NCBI GenBank assembly: GCA_018813285.1
Contig: JAHJBY010000040.1
Span: forward strand, 1-46,969
DNA length: 46,969 nucleotides
Direction: 5' to 3'
From: Candidatus Omnitrophota bacterium
Lineage (GTDB): Bacteria; Omnitrophota; Gorgyraeia; Tantalellales; Tantalellaceae
A program made the translations under genes and the position numbers. Below, piece after piece: positions 1 to 8,805 of this stretch (position 1 is its first letter; each line of letters opens with the position of its first letter). The notes beneath the pieces are model-generated. The model was not told the DNA's origin. It was given only the letters and a program-made list of their open reading frames with translations, and made no database searches.

Positions 1-2
1 CC

Positions 3-254
3 GCTCCTCATTCTATCGCGCTGATCTGGTCCTGTATTGAGTTTGTAGGCGGTATATTCCTGGTTTTTGGGATACTCGCCAGATATTCTGCTGTGTTGAT
101 AATAAGCATTATGCTGGTTAGTATCTGGAAGATCAATTTGGTCTACGGATTTTTTCTCCAAAACGGCGGGTTTGAATACAATCTTTTGATCATCGCGGCC
201 TGTATCCCGCTTGTTTGCATTGGCGGCGGAAGCTGGTCTGTTTGGGACGTATAA
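3..254 (+). CDS. DoxX-family membrane protein, C-terminal part (5' end outside window)
   Basis: The frame is open from base 3 to a TAA at 252-254 and encodes the last 83 residues of a hydrophobic protein. It shows three hydrophobic stretches and the typical DoxX ending: a helix of the type ARYSAVLIISIMLVSIWK, then a GG-x-EYN motif before the last membrane helix. DoxX proteins are small four-helix inner-membrane proteins linked to quinone or redox chemistry, often without a defined reaction. The start codon lies upstream of the window. The family call rests on the C-terminal pattern only. The next gene is a ferredoxin on the same strand 63 bases downstream, which may or may not share a transcript. 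Confidence 0.7.
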   Translation, partial: APHSIALIWSCIEFVGGIFLVFGILARYSAVLIISIMLVSIWKINLVYGFFLQNGGFEYNLLIIAACIPLVCIGGGSWSVWDV

Positions 255-317
255 TATGTTCTTGAATAAGTTTTTTGGTTCTGATAGAATACGAAAAATG
301 AAAGTGAGGTGTAAAAA

Positions 318-503
318 ATGAAAGCTATAATAGATTTGGATGCTTGTATCGGTTGTGGTTTATGCGCGCAAATGGCTCCGGACATATATGAGATGGATGG
401 GGATAAGGCGATCGTGAAGAGCGATAATATTCCGGAGGCTCAGGAAGAAGAGGCGAAAGATGCTGCGGACCAGTGCCCGGTAAGCGCGATAGCTGTTTCT
501 TGA
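318..503 (+). CDS. Ferredoxin, single [4Fe-4S]
   Basis: A 61-residue soluble electron carrier. Four cysteines at residues 10, 13, 16 and 53 form the CxxCxxC...CP arrangement of a monocluster [4Fe-4S] ferredoxin (Thermotoga/Desulfovibrio type). The second cluster of 2[4Fe-4S] ferredoxins is absent, as is usual for this length. Acidic residues are abundant in the second half. A GAGGTG ribosome binding site precedes the ATG. The redox partner cannot be told from the context: the gene sits between a DoxX-type gene and a hairpin-rich spacer. Confidence 0.93.
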   Translation: MKAIIDLDACIGCGLCAQMAPDIYEMDGDKAIVKSDNIPEAQEEEAKDAADQCPVSAIAVS

Positions 504-531
504 GTTAAAGTTACTATCATGTCAATTGTTG

Positions 532-697
532 CCGGGGTCCCGGTTTCGGGATCCCGGTCACTGCAACCCGGGTCAGGGTTTTGTCCATTCGCCAGAAAGC
601 CACGCCCTTCCATGCGTGACTTTCTGGCTCAGGATTCCGCTCCACGGCGAAGCAGAATCCTAAAAAAACAGAGGCCACGGCAGTAGAGCCGTGGAGC
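532..697 (+). repeat. Hairpin-rich intergenic element with competing stems
   Basis: The 221-base spacer between the ferredoxin and the deacetylase contains four inverted repeats. They are 532-542/547-557 (11 bp, one G-T wobble, 4-base loop), 592-605/614-627 (14 bp, one mismatch), 631-641/651-661 (11 bp, one mismatch) and 675-681/688-694 (7 bp). The segment 639-648 is also a perfect 10-bp complement of 688-697, so stems 3 and 4 cannot both form when that long-range pairing does. No T-run follows any stem directly, so an ordinary terminator is not evident. It may be a repetitive extragenic element or a leader of the downstream gene. Confidence 0.7.
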
Positions 698-724
698 TTC
701 ACTGAGCTTGTTCTTATTTCATCC

Positions 725-1546
725 GTGAAAAACACTATGCCCACAAGAAAAACACAAAAATCGTTACGGACTCGGATCATTTACGTATGCATGATCCTCG
801 TAATTGGTCTAAGCGCGTTCTATTTTGTCGGCATGCGTCCCGTCCGGGTAACTCCGATCCTGATGTATCACTCGGTGTCCCATGAAGAGGGCTCTTCTTT
901 GTGTGTGACGCCTGAAAACTTCGTGAGACAGATGAAGTTTTTGGCTGATAACGGATATTCTGTGATAGCTATGGCGGAACTGGCAGAGGCGATAAGTAAC
1001 GGTAAACAATATCTGCCGCACACGGTTGTTATCACCTTTGATGACGGATTTGAAGATAATTTCACTTACGCTTTTCCGGTACTGGCAAAGCATGGTATGC
1101 CGGCTGTTATGTTTCTTATTACCGGGTATGTCGACAGGAAGGACGGGTACTTAACGTGGGATCAAGTAAGGCTAATGCAGAAGAATGGTATAACATTTGG
1201 CGGACATACCCGCAATAATGTCTATTTGCCGTCGATCACGGACACTGCGGGACTCCGGGATGAGATAGCTGGCAGCCGGGAGGATATCAAGGAGAATACA
1301 GGAGCAGTAGCCGATATTTTTTGTTATCCTACAGGTGGATTCAATGAAGAAATAAAAGAGGTTGTAAAGAACGCGGGATACAAGGCAGCTTGTACGACAA
1401 ACAGGGGGCCGGCGAGATTGAACCGGGATATATACGCGCTTAAAAGGGCTAAGATCACAAATTCAGATATGAAAAAACCGTTTCATTTTAGGGCAAAATT
1501 ATCCGGTTTTTATAATGCCTTCAGGAAAATTAAAAAAAGTGATTAA
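725..1546 (+). CDS. Polysaccharide deacetylase family protein, membrane-anchored
   Basis: A 273-residue NodB-fold carbohydrate esterase (CE4). These metal-dependent enzymes remove acetyl groups from cell-surface or wall polysaccharides. Residues 18-36 form an N-terminal membrane anchor, so the catalytic domain should face the periplasm. PILMYHSVS at 44-52 and TFDDG at 104-108 are typical of the PgaB/IcaB-like branch. The usual HxxxH metal motif reads H161-T-R-N-N165, so the second histidine is replaced. The later P-x-G-R motif reads PTGGF, lacking the arginine. These changes may alter metal binding or activity. The start is a GTG at 725. Confidence 0.87.
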   Translation: MKNTMPTRKTQKSLRTRIIYVCMILVIGLSAFYFVGMRPVRVTPILMYHSVSHEEGSSLCVTPENFVRQMKFLADNGYSVIAMAELAEAISNGKQYLPHTVVITFDDGFEDNFTYAFPVLAKHGMPAVMFLITGYVDRKDGYLTWDQVRLMQKNGITFGGHTRNNVYLPSITDTAGLRDEIAGSREDIKENTGAVADIFCYPTGGFNEEIKEVVKNAGYKAACTTNRGPARLNRDIYALKRAKITNSDMKKPFHFRAKLSGFYNAFRKIKKSD

Positions 1547-1565
1547 AAAACTGTGAGGTATCGTT

Positions 1566-2864
1566 ATGACGAAAGGCATACAGCTTGACACAAAATATTT
1601 GAAAGATTTTGTGTCAGAAGAGGACTTGGCGGCTATCTTTCCCGAAGTTAAAAATGCGCATTCGCTGCTTGTCTCCAAGCGCGGCCTGGGAAAAGATTTT
1701 CTTGGATGGATAGATCTTCCCGTAAACACGAGCAAGGATACCCTTAAAGAGATCGAAGAATGCGCGGAACAAATGAAAGGATGTTCTGATCTTATTGTGA
1801 TAGTGGGTATAGGGGGGTCTTATTTGGGCGCCAGAGCCGCGATCGAAATGCTGGCATCTGATGAGGGCAGGGAAAAAATATTTTTTACAGGAAACAATCT
1901 ATGCGGGGAGCATCTGGAGAAGCTGTTGGATATGATCGAGGCCGGGAATAAAGATGTCAGCGTGAATGTTATATCGAAGTCAGGGACTACCACTGAGCCG
2001 GCAGTCGCTTTTAGGATCATTGAAGACGCACTTAAGAAAAAATATGGGCCGAATAAGCTAAAAGACCGGATCGTCTGTACTACGGATAAAGAGAGAGGGG
2101 CTCTTAAAAAACTGGCGGATTCTGCGGGGTATAAGAGTTTTGTGATCCCGGATGATACAGGGGGCAGATTTTCGGTTCTAACTCCGGTGGGACTTTTGCC
2201 GGCGGCTTGTGCGGGTGTGAACATATATGATATTGTTAATGGCGCTCAGCGATGCGCTGAAAGAATGTCTGTATGCGATATAGATAAGAACCCGGCATAT
2301 AAGTACGCCGCGATTCGCAATATTCTTTATAGGAAGGGGAAGGTTATAGAGCTCTTGGCAAGTTTTGACTATAGGCTTCATTTTATCGCGGAATGGTGGA
2401 AACAGCTTTTTGGAGAAAGTGAAGGGAAGGCAGGGAGGAGTATTTTTCCGGCCGCATGTGACTTTACAACAGATCTTCATTCTATGGGGCAGTTGATGCA
2501 ACAGGGCCAGAGGAATATTTTCGAGACGTTCATTATTGAGGGAAATGAAAAACCATGTTGTAAAGTTCCCGCGAACGAGGAAAATCTGGATGATCTTAAT
2601 TATCTTGAAGGGAAAAGCCTTTCATTTATAAACAAACAGGCTTATTTAGCCACGTGCGAGGCGCATTCCGAAGGTGGAGTGCCGAATTCAACTATTGTTA
2701 TTTCGGAAAGAACGGCTTTTAGCCTTGGAGAGTTGTTTTATTTTTTTGAAAAGGCTGTTGCGATCTCAGCCTATATTTCAGGGGTAAATCCGTTTGATCA
2801 ACCCGGTGTTGAAGCGTATAAGAAAAAGATGTTCAAGCTGTTAGGGAAACCGGGCAATAATTGA
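1566..2864 (+). CDS. pgi: Glucose-6-phosphate isomerase
   Basis: Interconverts glucose-6-phosphate and fructose-6-phosphate in cytoplasmic glycolysis and gluconeogenesis. The 432 residues match the shorter bacterial form (Bacillus type, about 450) rather than the ~550-residue E. coli form. The SIS phosphosugar-binding motifs are visible: GIGGSYLG at 81-88 and SKSGTTTE at 137-144. The GESEGK segment near the middle and the QPGVEAYK segment near the end belong to the C-terminal signature region. A GAGGTATC ribosome site precedes the ATG. It is 19 bases after the deacetylase, so cotranscription is likely. Confidence 0.96.
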   Translation: MTKGIQLDTKYLKDFVSEEDLAAIFPEVKNAHSLLVSKRGLGKDFLGWIDLPVNTSKDTLKEIEECAEQMKGCSDLIVIVGIGGSYLGARAAIEMLASDEGREKIFFTGNNLCGEHLEKLLDMIEAGNKDVSVNVISKSGTTTEPAVAFRIIEDALKKKYGPNKLKDRIVCTTDKERGALKKLADSAGYKSFVIPDDTGGRFSVLTPVGLLPAACAGVNIYDIVNGAQRCAERMSVCDIDKNPAYKYAAIRNILYRKGKVIELLASFDYRLHFIAEWWKQLFGESEGKAGRSIFPAACDFTTDLHSMGQLMQQGQRNIFETFIIEGNEKPCCKVPANEENLDDLNYLEGKSLSFINKQAYLATCEAHSEGGVPNSTIVISERTAFSLGELFYFFEKAVAISAYISGVNPFDQPGVEAYKKKMFKLLGKPGNN

Positions 2865-2882
2865 TAGTCGGCGGCAGATCTT

Positions 2883-3842
2883 ATGGGAGTGCATTTATCT
2901 TTTTATATGATAGTAGCGACTATGGCCAAGCTTTGTATTTTGGTGGTTGCCGGATATGTGATCTACCACCGAAAAATAGTCAATGACAAATTCGTAGATA
3001 TGCTTAGCCAGCTGCTAATTCGTGTCATCTTTCCTTGTCTTATCGTAAACAAGACCATTTTGAATTTCAGCTTTTCAGAGTATGAGAACTGGTGGCTGCT
3101 GCCGGTTTGCGCGCTTCTCTTTTCGCTCTTTGGAATGTTATTGGGCGCGTTAGTTTTGAGATCGTTCAAAGCCCCTCGCCCGGAAAAAGAGTTTTTGTGC
3201 GCAGCGGGGTTCCAAAATTGTGGTTATTTGCCGATGAACATTATATTGTTCGCTTTTTCCGGTCTCTTAAGGGATAGGTTGTTGGTATACACGTTTCTTT
3301 TCATAATAGGCTTCAATCTTCTGATGTGGTCTCTTGTCCCATTGTTCCTGTCGGGGAAATTGAAGGATTCCTTTAAGCCGAAAGTGTTGTTGAACCCACC
3401 GGTGATCGCTACAGTTCTTTCAATTTTGTGGGTAGCTGTTTTTGGCAAGGGCAATATGCCATCTATCGTGATGGAGCCTATCGGGCAGCTTGGGCATGCC
3501 GCGTTCCCGCTGGCCATGCTGACCCTTGGCGCCTATCTTTGCCGGTATTCGGCGCATTTGCCGGATAGAAGGACACCCGTAATTGCGGGAATGCTGGTTA
3601 AGCTCCTGATATTTCCTCTGATCGTTCTATGTGTTCTGCTACTGGTTCCCCTGGAAAGCAGCCTTAGATTCTTTTTATTTCTGCAAGCCATAATGCCGAC
3701 CGCTGTCTCCCTAATCGTTATAGGCGCATATACGAACGCGGATAACAAATTCTTAAGTAGCATAATCCTCTACACTCATGTAGCCGCGGTCTTCAGTATA
3801 CCCCTGTGGCTGGAAGTATACCGTATTGTGTTTAGGACATAG
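2883..3842 (+). CDS. AEC-family permease (auxin efflux carrier-like)
   Basis: A 319-residue inner-membrane protein with about ten hydrophobic segments in a 5+5 arrangement. The glycine-containing QNCGYLPMNI motif in the middle is characteristic of the AEC/BASS-like membrane transport fold. Bacterial members export or import organic acids such as malate, but the substrate cannot be deduced here. The gene begins 18 bases after pgi and probably shares its transcript. No regulatory partner is adjacent. Confidence 0.85.
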   Translation: MGVHLSFYMIVATMAKLCILVVAGYVIYHRKIVNDKFVDMLSQLLIRVIFPCLIVNKTILNFSFSEYENWWLLPVCALLFSLFGMLLGALVLRSFKAPRPEKEFLCAAGFQNCGYLPMNIILFAFSGLLRDRLLVYTFLFIIGFNLLMWSLVPLFLSGKLKDSFKPKVLLNPPVIATVLSILWVAVFGKGNMPSIVMEPIGQLGHAAFPLAMLTLGAYLCRYSAHLPDRRTPVIAGMLVKLLIFPLIVLCVLLLVPLESSLRFFLFLQAIMPTAVSLIVIGAYTNADNKFLSSIILYTHVAAVFSIPLWLEVYRIVFRT

Positions 3843-3931
3843 TCACAAGCTTGACTACAACGCTTCGATAGGGTAATTTCCTTAGATAAGCGCAAATTTT
3901 GTGCAAAATAGCAATAGCACTGGAGGGCAAT

Positions 3932-6349
3932 ATGTCACATAGAAAGTTGAAGCCGGAAGAATTGAAAAAGATTTGTAAATATTCCAACTTTCCCTTTAAA
4001 ACAACAGAGGATTATGATTTTGAGTATGAGCCGATACATCAGGAGAGGGCTGTTGGCTCAATAGATTTTGGTCTTAATGTTAAATCCGATGGGTACAATA
4101 TATTCGTCTGCGGTGAGGCGGGAACAGGCCGAAATACTCAAGTCAAGAAAGTGGTATATGAACTGGCGGCAACCCAGAAAACCCCGAACGATTGGGTTTA
4201 TGTCTATAATTTTGTGCATGATGATGAACCTGTAGCTTTGAGTTTACCGGCGGGAGAAGGTAAGGCGTTTCTCCGGGACATGGAAGAAATGGTGCAGTAT
4301 CTGAAAGTTGAGATCCCGAAGGCATTCGAAAGCGAGGATTATGAGAAAAGGAAGCATGACCTTTTGAGTGAGTATAAACAAAAGAGAGAATCCACGCTAC
4401 AGGAGATAGAGGATAGGGCAGATGAAGAAGGGTTCGCATTGAAACAAACAGTGACCGGTGTAGTGCTTGTCCCGCGTGTCGGGGCGGAGCCTATGAGCTC
4501 GGAAGAGTACGAACAGTTGTCGGATTCCGAAAAGGAGAAAATAGAGAAAAAAAAGGGCGAACTTCACGTGAGGATCGAACAGGTGTTGACCGAAGTTCGT
4601 AACATGGAAAAAGAAGCCAAGTTAATGATAAAAGACCTGGAAAGAGAAGTTACTCTTTTCTCTGTGCGGCATATGATCGATGAACTGCGGTTTAAATACA
4701 GGGAGTCGGAGGATGTTGTCCAGCATTTCAATCGTGTTCAAGAAGATATATTAAAGAACATAGATATTTTCAAAGAGGAAGAAGAGACTATTACAATGCC
4801 GATGCTGGGGGGGAAGCCTCCTTCAGAAGAGAACGTTTTTAAAAAATATCAGGTAAACGTACTGGTTGATCACAGCTATTCCGAGGGGGCGCCGGTCATT
4901 ATTGAGCAGAACCCCACTTATTACAATTTACTCGGAAGGATCGAATACGCGGCCCACTTTGGTTCTATGACTACGGATTTTACCATGATCGCGCCCGGTG
5001 CGTTACATAAGGCGAACGGCGGATATTTGATATTGCAGTCAATGGATGTCCTGAGCGCGTTCATGGCGTGGGACGCGTTAAAAAGAGTTATACGCAATCA
5101 TGAGATAAAGGTGGAGGACATTAACGAACAGTTCAGGCTTATATCCACGACAAGCCTTAAACCGCGCCCTATTCCATGCGACATCAAAGTCATTATGATC
5201 GGCCCCAGGTGGTTGTACCAGTTATTGTACCATTATGACGAAAATTTCCGTAAGATGTTTAAAGTCAAAGCTGATTTTGAGGCCGTGATGGCGAGGGATC
5301 CCGAAAAGATAAAAAAGTACGCGGCATTTATAAAAGTTCGATGCGACGCGGAAGGGCTTCGTCATTTCGACAGAAAAGCTGTCGCGAAAATAGTGGAATA
5401 CGGATCACGTATCGCGGGCGATCAAGAGAAGCTCAGTGCCTGTTTTATGGATATCGCGGATATAATTCGGGAGTCCAATTACTGGGCCGGTCAGGATCAT
5501 GCCCAGCATGTTCAGATGTCGCATTTGGAGAAAGCAATTCAGGAGAAGGTTTATCGGTCAAATCTTCTTGAGGAAAAGATCGGCGAAATGATAGAGAACG
5601 GCGTGATAATGATAGATACGGACGGTGAAAAGGTCGGACAGATCAACGGGTTGGCTGTATACGATATGGGGGAGTACATGTTCGGAAAGCCCTCGCGCAT
5701 TACTGTCAGGACTTATATCGGGGAAAAGGGAGTGGTGGATATCGAACGCCAGGTCAAAATGGGAGGAAAGATACATTCCAAAGGTGTGATGATATTAACC
5801 GGTTTTCTCGGGGAACAATTTGCTCAAAATCATCCGCTGAACTTGAATGCCAGTATTTGTTTTGAACAGTCCTACGACGGAGTGGATGGAGATTCGGCCT
5901 CCAGTACGGAAGCATATTGTTTGTTGTCATCTCTTTCAAGGAAGCCCTTGCGCCAGGATATAGCGGTGACAGGCTCTATGAATCAACACGGAATGATCCA
6001 GCCGGTTGGCGGGATAAATCAAAAGATCGAAGGTTTTTATCATGTGTGCAAAATAAAGGGCCTTACCGGAAAACAGGGTGTGATAATACCCGGGCAGAAT
6101 GTGCGACACTTGATGCTTAAGGATGAAGTGATAAAGGCTGTTGCAAATAAAAAGTTTCACATATGGGCGGTATCCTCGGTCGATGAGGGGATCGAGCTTT
6201 TGACCGGCATAAAAGCGGGTACGGTGGATAAAAACGGGAAATATCCGAAGGGTACTATCAAATATCTTGTGAGCAAAAAACTGGAAGAATATTGGCAGAA
6301 GCGATCTTCGGGCGATAGGCGCGGTTCGAAGAAAAAGTCTAAGAAATAA
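3932..6349 (+). CDS. Lon-like ATP-dependent protease (AAA_32 / LonB-type)
   Basis: A soluble 805-residue AAA+ protease of the COG1067 type, not classical LonA: the LonA N-terminal substrate domain is missing. A P-loop-like GEAGTGRN lies at residues 61-68, with Arg where Lys is usual. A long charged coiled-coil insertion spans about 140-260. The C-terminal Lon peptidase domain has Ser655 (DGDSAS) and Lys698 (GGINQK). Their 43-residue spacing equals that of the E. coli Lon S679/K722 pair. The C-terminus is a basic Lys/Arg/Ser tail. I chose ATG 3932 over the upstream TTG 3899 because GGAGGG at 3922-3927 is correctly spaced. Such proteins act in protein quality control. Confidence 0.92.
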   Translation: MSHRKLKPEELKKICKYSNFPFKTTEDYDFEYEPIHQERAVGSIDFGLNVKSDGYNIFVCGEAGTGRNTQVKKVVYELAATQKTPNDWVYVYNFVHDDEPVALSLPAGEGKAFLRDMEEMVQYLKVEIPKAFESEDYEKRKHDLLSEYKQKRESTLQEIEDRADEEGFALKQTVTGVVLVPRVGAEPMSSEEYEQLSDSEKEKIEKKKGELHVRIEQVLTEVRNMEKEAKLMIKDLEREVTLFSVRHMIDELRFKYRESEDVVQHFNRVQEDILKNIDIFKEEEETITMPMLGGKPPSEENVFKKYQVNVLVDHSYSEGAPVIIEQNPTYYNLLGRIEYAAHFGSMTTDFTMIAPGALHKANGGYLILQSMDVLSAFMAWDALKRVIRNHEIKVEDINEQFRLISTTSLKPRPIPCDIKVIMIGPRWLYQLLYHYDENFRKMFKVKADFEAVMARDPEKIKKYAAFIKVRCDAEGLRHFDRKAVAKIVEYGSRIAGDQEKLSACFMDIADIIRESNYWAGQDHAQHVQMSHLEKAIQEKVYRSNLLEEKIGEMIENGVIMIDTDGEKVGQINGLAVYDMGEYMFGKPSRITVRTYIGEKGVVDIERQVKMGGKIHSKGVMILTGFLGEQFAQNHPLNLNASICFEQSYDGVDGDSASSTEAYCLLSSLSRKPLRQDIAVTGSMNQHGMIQPVGGINQKIEGFYHVCKIKGLTGKQGVIIPGQNVRHLMLKDEVIKAVANKKFHIWAVSSVDEGIELLTGIKAGTVDKNGKYPKGTIKYLVSKKLEEYWQKRSSGDRRGSKKKSKK

Positions 6350-6376
6350 AAAATTCTTAAAAACAAAGATGATGTT

Positions 6377-8008
6377 ATGAATATACTACTGGTGATAGGA
6401 TTGGTGATATTACTTGGAGCGCTTGGCGGCGGGTTATCCCAAAAATTGAAGCTTCCGGCTGTAATGGGATACATTTTGATCGGTGTATTTCTGGGGAAAT
6501 CTTTTCACGGAGTGTTAAGCGGCTCCATTTTGGACTCTTTTATACCGCTTATTAATTTTGCCCTTGGGCTCATAGGATTTATGATAGGATCTGAGCTTAA
6601 TTTTGAACGATTCAAGAGATATAGCAGATCGATCTATACGATATTGTTTTGTGAAACTATCTTTACGTTTTTTAGTGTTACACTATTGGTGACGCTCATA
6701 ACGAGGAAACTCTATATGGGGCTTATCCTTGGTGCTATATCTTCCGCTACCGCGCCGGCGGCGACGTATAATGTCCTGGGTGAATACAAAGCCCGCGGAC
6801 CGGTTACAATGACGACGCTTTCTATAGTGGCGTTAGACGATGTGTTCGCGCTGACCATATATGGTCTGGCCAGTGTTTTTGCGATGGCGTTCATGGTGCA
6901 CGGCGATTTCTCCATTATCGGTATGTTAACAACGCCGGTGTTAGCGATTATCATTTCTATTGTTATCGGTGTTGCAGCGGCGTATATCCTTCACAGAGTG
7001 GTTGAACATACGAAAAACGCGGAACGCTTGTTGCCGTACACACTGGGGACGATCATTTTTGTGGTAGGACTCGCGATCTATTTAAAAGTAGATTCCATTC
7101 TCGCGGCTATGGCGCTTGGCGCGATGGTATCTAATCTCCAATCTTCCGACAATAGAGAGATGTTCGAATCGATGAAAAAATTCAGCCGTCCGATCTATAT
7201 ACTTTTCTTTGTGCTTGTCGGGGCGAGGCTGGATGCCAGGATCTTGATCATGGGCAGTGTACCCATATTGGCCATTTCGTACATATTTGCCCGCGGCGCA
7301 GGAAAAATGGCCGGAGCGTATTTGGGCGGAAAGATCTCTGGCGCCAAAGATACTGTGACTAAATACCTGGGATTCTGTTTGTTCGACCAGGCCGGCGTCG
7401 CGGTAGGACTTTCCATCGCCGCGTACAATAGTTTTAGCCGCGCGGGTTTTGAGGACGCGGGTCTTCTCGTAATCAATATGGTGACGGCCACTACGTTTAT
7501 TTTGCAGTTTTTGGCGCCGCCGATGATCAAATACGGAATAAAAAAAGCGGATGAGATGTACAGAAATATTACCGAAGAGGATGTGATCGCGACTTACAAA
7601 GTGCGTGAAATGATGGATAAGGATTTCACCCCTATCAGGGAAAATAGTCGTTTGCACCAGATACTGGAGATAATGAAAAACAGCGATGGTTACAATTTTC
7701 CCGTGATCGGAATGGATGAAAAATTTATTGGTGTTACATCACTCAGTGAGGTTCGCGAGACATTTTACGAGGAACAGATGGATCAGTTGATAGTTGCCGG
7801 CGATATGGTCCGTGAGATAGGTGAGGTCGTTTTTGAAGGCGAGGATCTCAAAACGGCTATTGAAATGTTCCAGGCGAGGAATATGGAGTATATTCCTGTT
7901 TTGGATAATGCAGATTCACACCGGCTCGTGGGGCAACTGGAGTACAGGAAACTTATGGAACATATAGCGAAAGAGGTTCTCCTGCGGCAACAGGAAATCG
8001 AAGTCTGA
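6377..8008 (+). CDS. CPA2-type cation:proton antiporter with C-terminal CBS pair
   Basis: 543 residues. The first ~380 contain about 12 hydrophobic segments of the Na+/H+ exchanger fold (PF00999), beginning with the usual LKLPAVMGYILIGVFLG. ALDDVFALTIYG carries the paired-Asp-like region of the ion site, and FDQAGVAVGLS is a later conserved helix. Residues ~400-535 look like two CBS domains (DKDFTPIRENSRLHQIL..., then VVFEGEDLKTAIEMF...). CBS domains usually bind adenine nucleotides and gate transport. Likely role: K+ or Na+/H+ homeostasis at the inner membrane. The gene starts 27 bases after the Lon-like protease; no other subunit is nearby. Confidence 0.9.
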   Translation: MNILLVIGLVILLGALGGGLSQKLKLPAVMGYILIGVFLGKSFHGVLSGSILDSFIPLINFALGLIGFMIGSELNFERFKRYSRSIYTILFCETIFTFFSVTLLVTLITRKLYMGLILGAISSATAPAATYNVLGEYKARGPVTMTTLSIVALDDVFALTIYGLASVFAMAFMVHGDFSIIGMLTTPVLAIIISIVIGVAAAYILHRVVEHTKNAERLLPYTLGTIIFVVGLAIYLKVDSILAAMALGAMVSNLQSSDNREMFESMKKFSRPIYILFFVLVGARLDARILIMGSVPILAISYIFARGAGKMAGAYLGGKISGAKDTVTKYLGFCLFDQAGVAVGLSIAAYNSFSRAGFEDAGLLVINMVTATTFILQFLAPPMIKYGIKKADEMYRNITEEDVIATYKVREMMDKDFTPIRENSRLHQILEIMKNSDGYNFPVIGMDEKFIGVTSLSEVRETFYEEQMDQLIVAGDMVREIGEVVFEGEDLKTAIEMFQARNMEYIPVLDNADSHRLVGQLEYRKLMEHIAKEVLLRQQEIEV

Positions 8009-8019
8009 TTGAGCTGTCA

Positions 8020-8047
8020 GCCTATAGTCCATAGTCGATAGACCGTG
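8020..8047 (+). repeat. Degenerate heptad repeat, site 1
   Basis: Four consecutive 7-base units after the antiporter stop codon: GCCTATA, GTCCATA, GTCGATA and a degenerate GACCGTG. The unit has the same period, but not the same sequence, as the repeats at 14215, 14837, 24488 and 26753. Confidence 0.6.
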
Positions 8048-8144
8048 AATAGAGGTCCTATACCTGCTCGACAATCGCAGTAAGAACCTATATAATTACG
8101 CTATGTAATATGGTGAGGCACGCCATAGCGATAGGGAGGAAAGG

Positions 8145-8789
8145 ATGTCAGAAAAGGATTATTATAAAGTGCTGGGTGTCGCGGAAAATGCGAGTCAGGA
8201 TGAGATAAAAAAGGCTTATAGAAAACTCGCGGTTAAATATCACCCCGATAAAAATCCGGGGAATAAAAGGGCAGAAGAACATTTTAAGAAGGTAACGGAA
8301 GCCTATTATTCGCTTGGTGACGAAAAACGCCGCGCGGAATACGATAATTTGCGCAAGACAGGGGCGTACACGGGTAACTATTCCTCATCTCAGGGTTTTG
8401 ATTATTCGGATTTCGCAAGGAACTTTTCCACCGGGAGTCATGGATTTTCATCAGGTTCTGTATTTGATGGTATTTTCGAGAATCTGTTCTCAGGTAGGAG
8501 TTCCGCCGCCGGGAACACACATACTTACTACTATTCTCCCGGCGGACGGCAGGCGCACTCCGGTTATGAGAATGTCGATACGGATGTGAAAGCGGCTTTA
8601 CCTATACCGAGGGCTCTTGCTGAAAAAGGAGGAGAGGCTAAATTCAAGCTCGGGACGGGAAAGAACATAGAACTTCGGATCCCTGCCGGGACAAAAAGCG
8701 GTCAGAAAATGAGATTGAAAGGGCAAGGGGAAAAATGTCCGTGCTGCAAACATAAGGGCGATCTGATCTTGACGATCAACACTAATTGA
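8145..8789 (+). CDS. Short DnaJ/CbpA-type co-chaperone
   Basis: 214 residues. An N-terminal J domain (about 5-70) with HPD at 33-35 would stimulate the ATPase of an Hsp70. A Gly/Ser/Phe-rich linker (about 78-140) follows, then one substrate-binding CTD (about 145-214) of the [16 protein letters not shown]...[18 protein letters not shown] type. The second CTD and dimerisation segment of full DnaJ (~370 residues) are absent, as is the four-repeat zinc finger. The usual GGPPGDL turn reads [11 protein letters not shown], which puts three cysteines near the C-terminus. The ribosome site AGGGAGGAAAGG is strong. The gene heads a tightly packed run with a NYN RNase and dusB. Confidence 0.88.
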   Translation: MSEKDYYKVLGVAENASQDEIKKAYRKLAVKYHPDKNPGNKRAEEHFKKVTEAYYSLGDEKRRAEYDNLRKTGAYTGNYSSSQGFDYSDFARNFSTGSHGFSSGSVFDGIFENLFSGRSSAAGNTHTYYYSPGGRQAHSGYENVDTDVKAALPIPRALAEKGGEAKFKLGTGKNIELRIPAGTKSGQKMRLKGQGEKCPCCKHKGDLILTINTN

Positions 8790-8805
8790 TAGAAGACGGC
8801 GGGTT

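Noticed and set aside
517-780. Minus-strand 87-codon ORF in the hairpin-rich spacer
   Set aside because: It is open because of the inverted repeats, overlaps the deacetylase start and shows no protein family pattern.
3851-3878. TTGACT followed by GTAATT as a promoter for the Lon-like gene
   Set aside because: The -10 match is poor. A promoter here is possible but not supported well enough to list.
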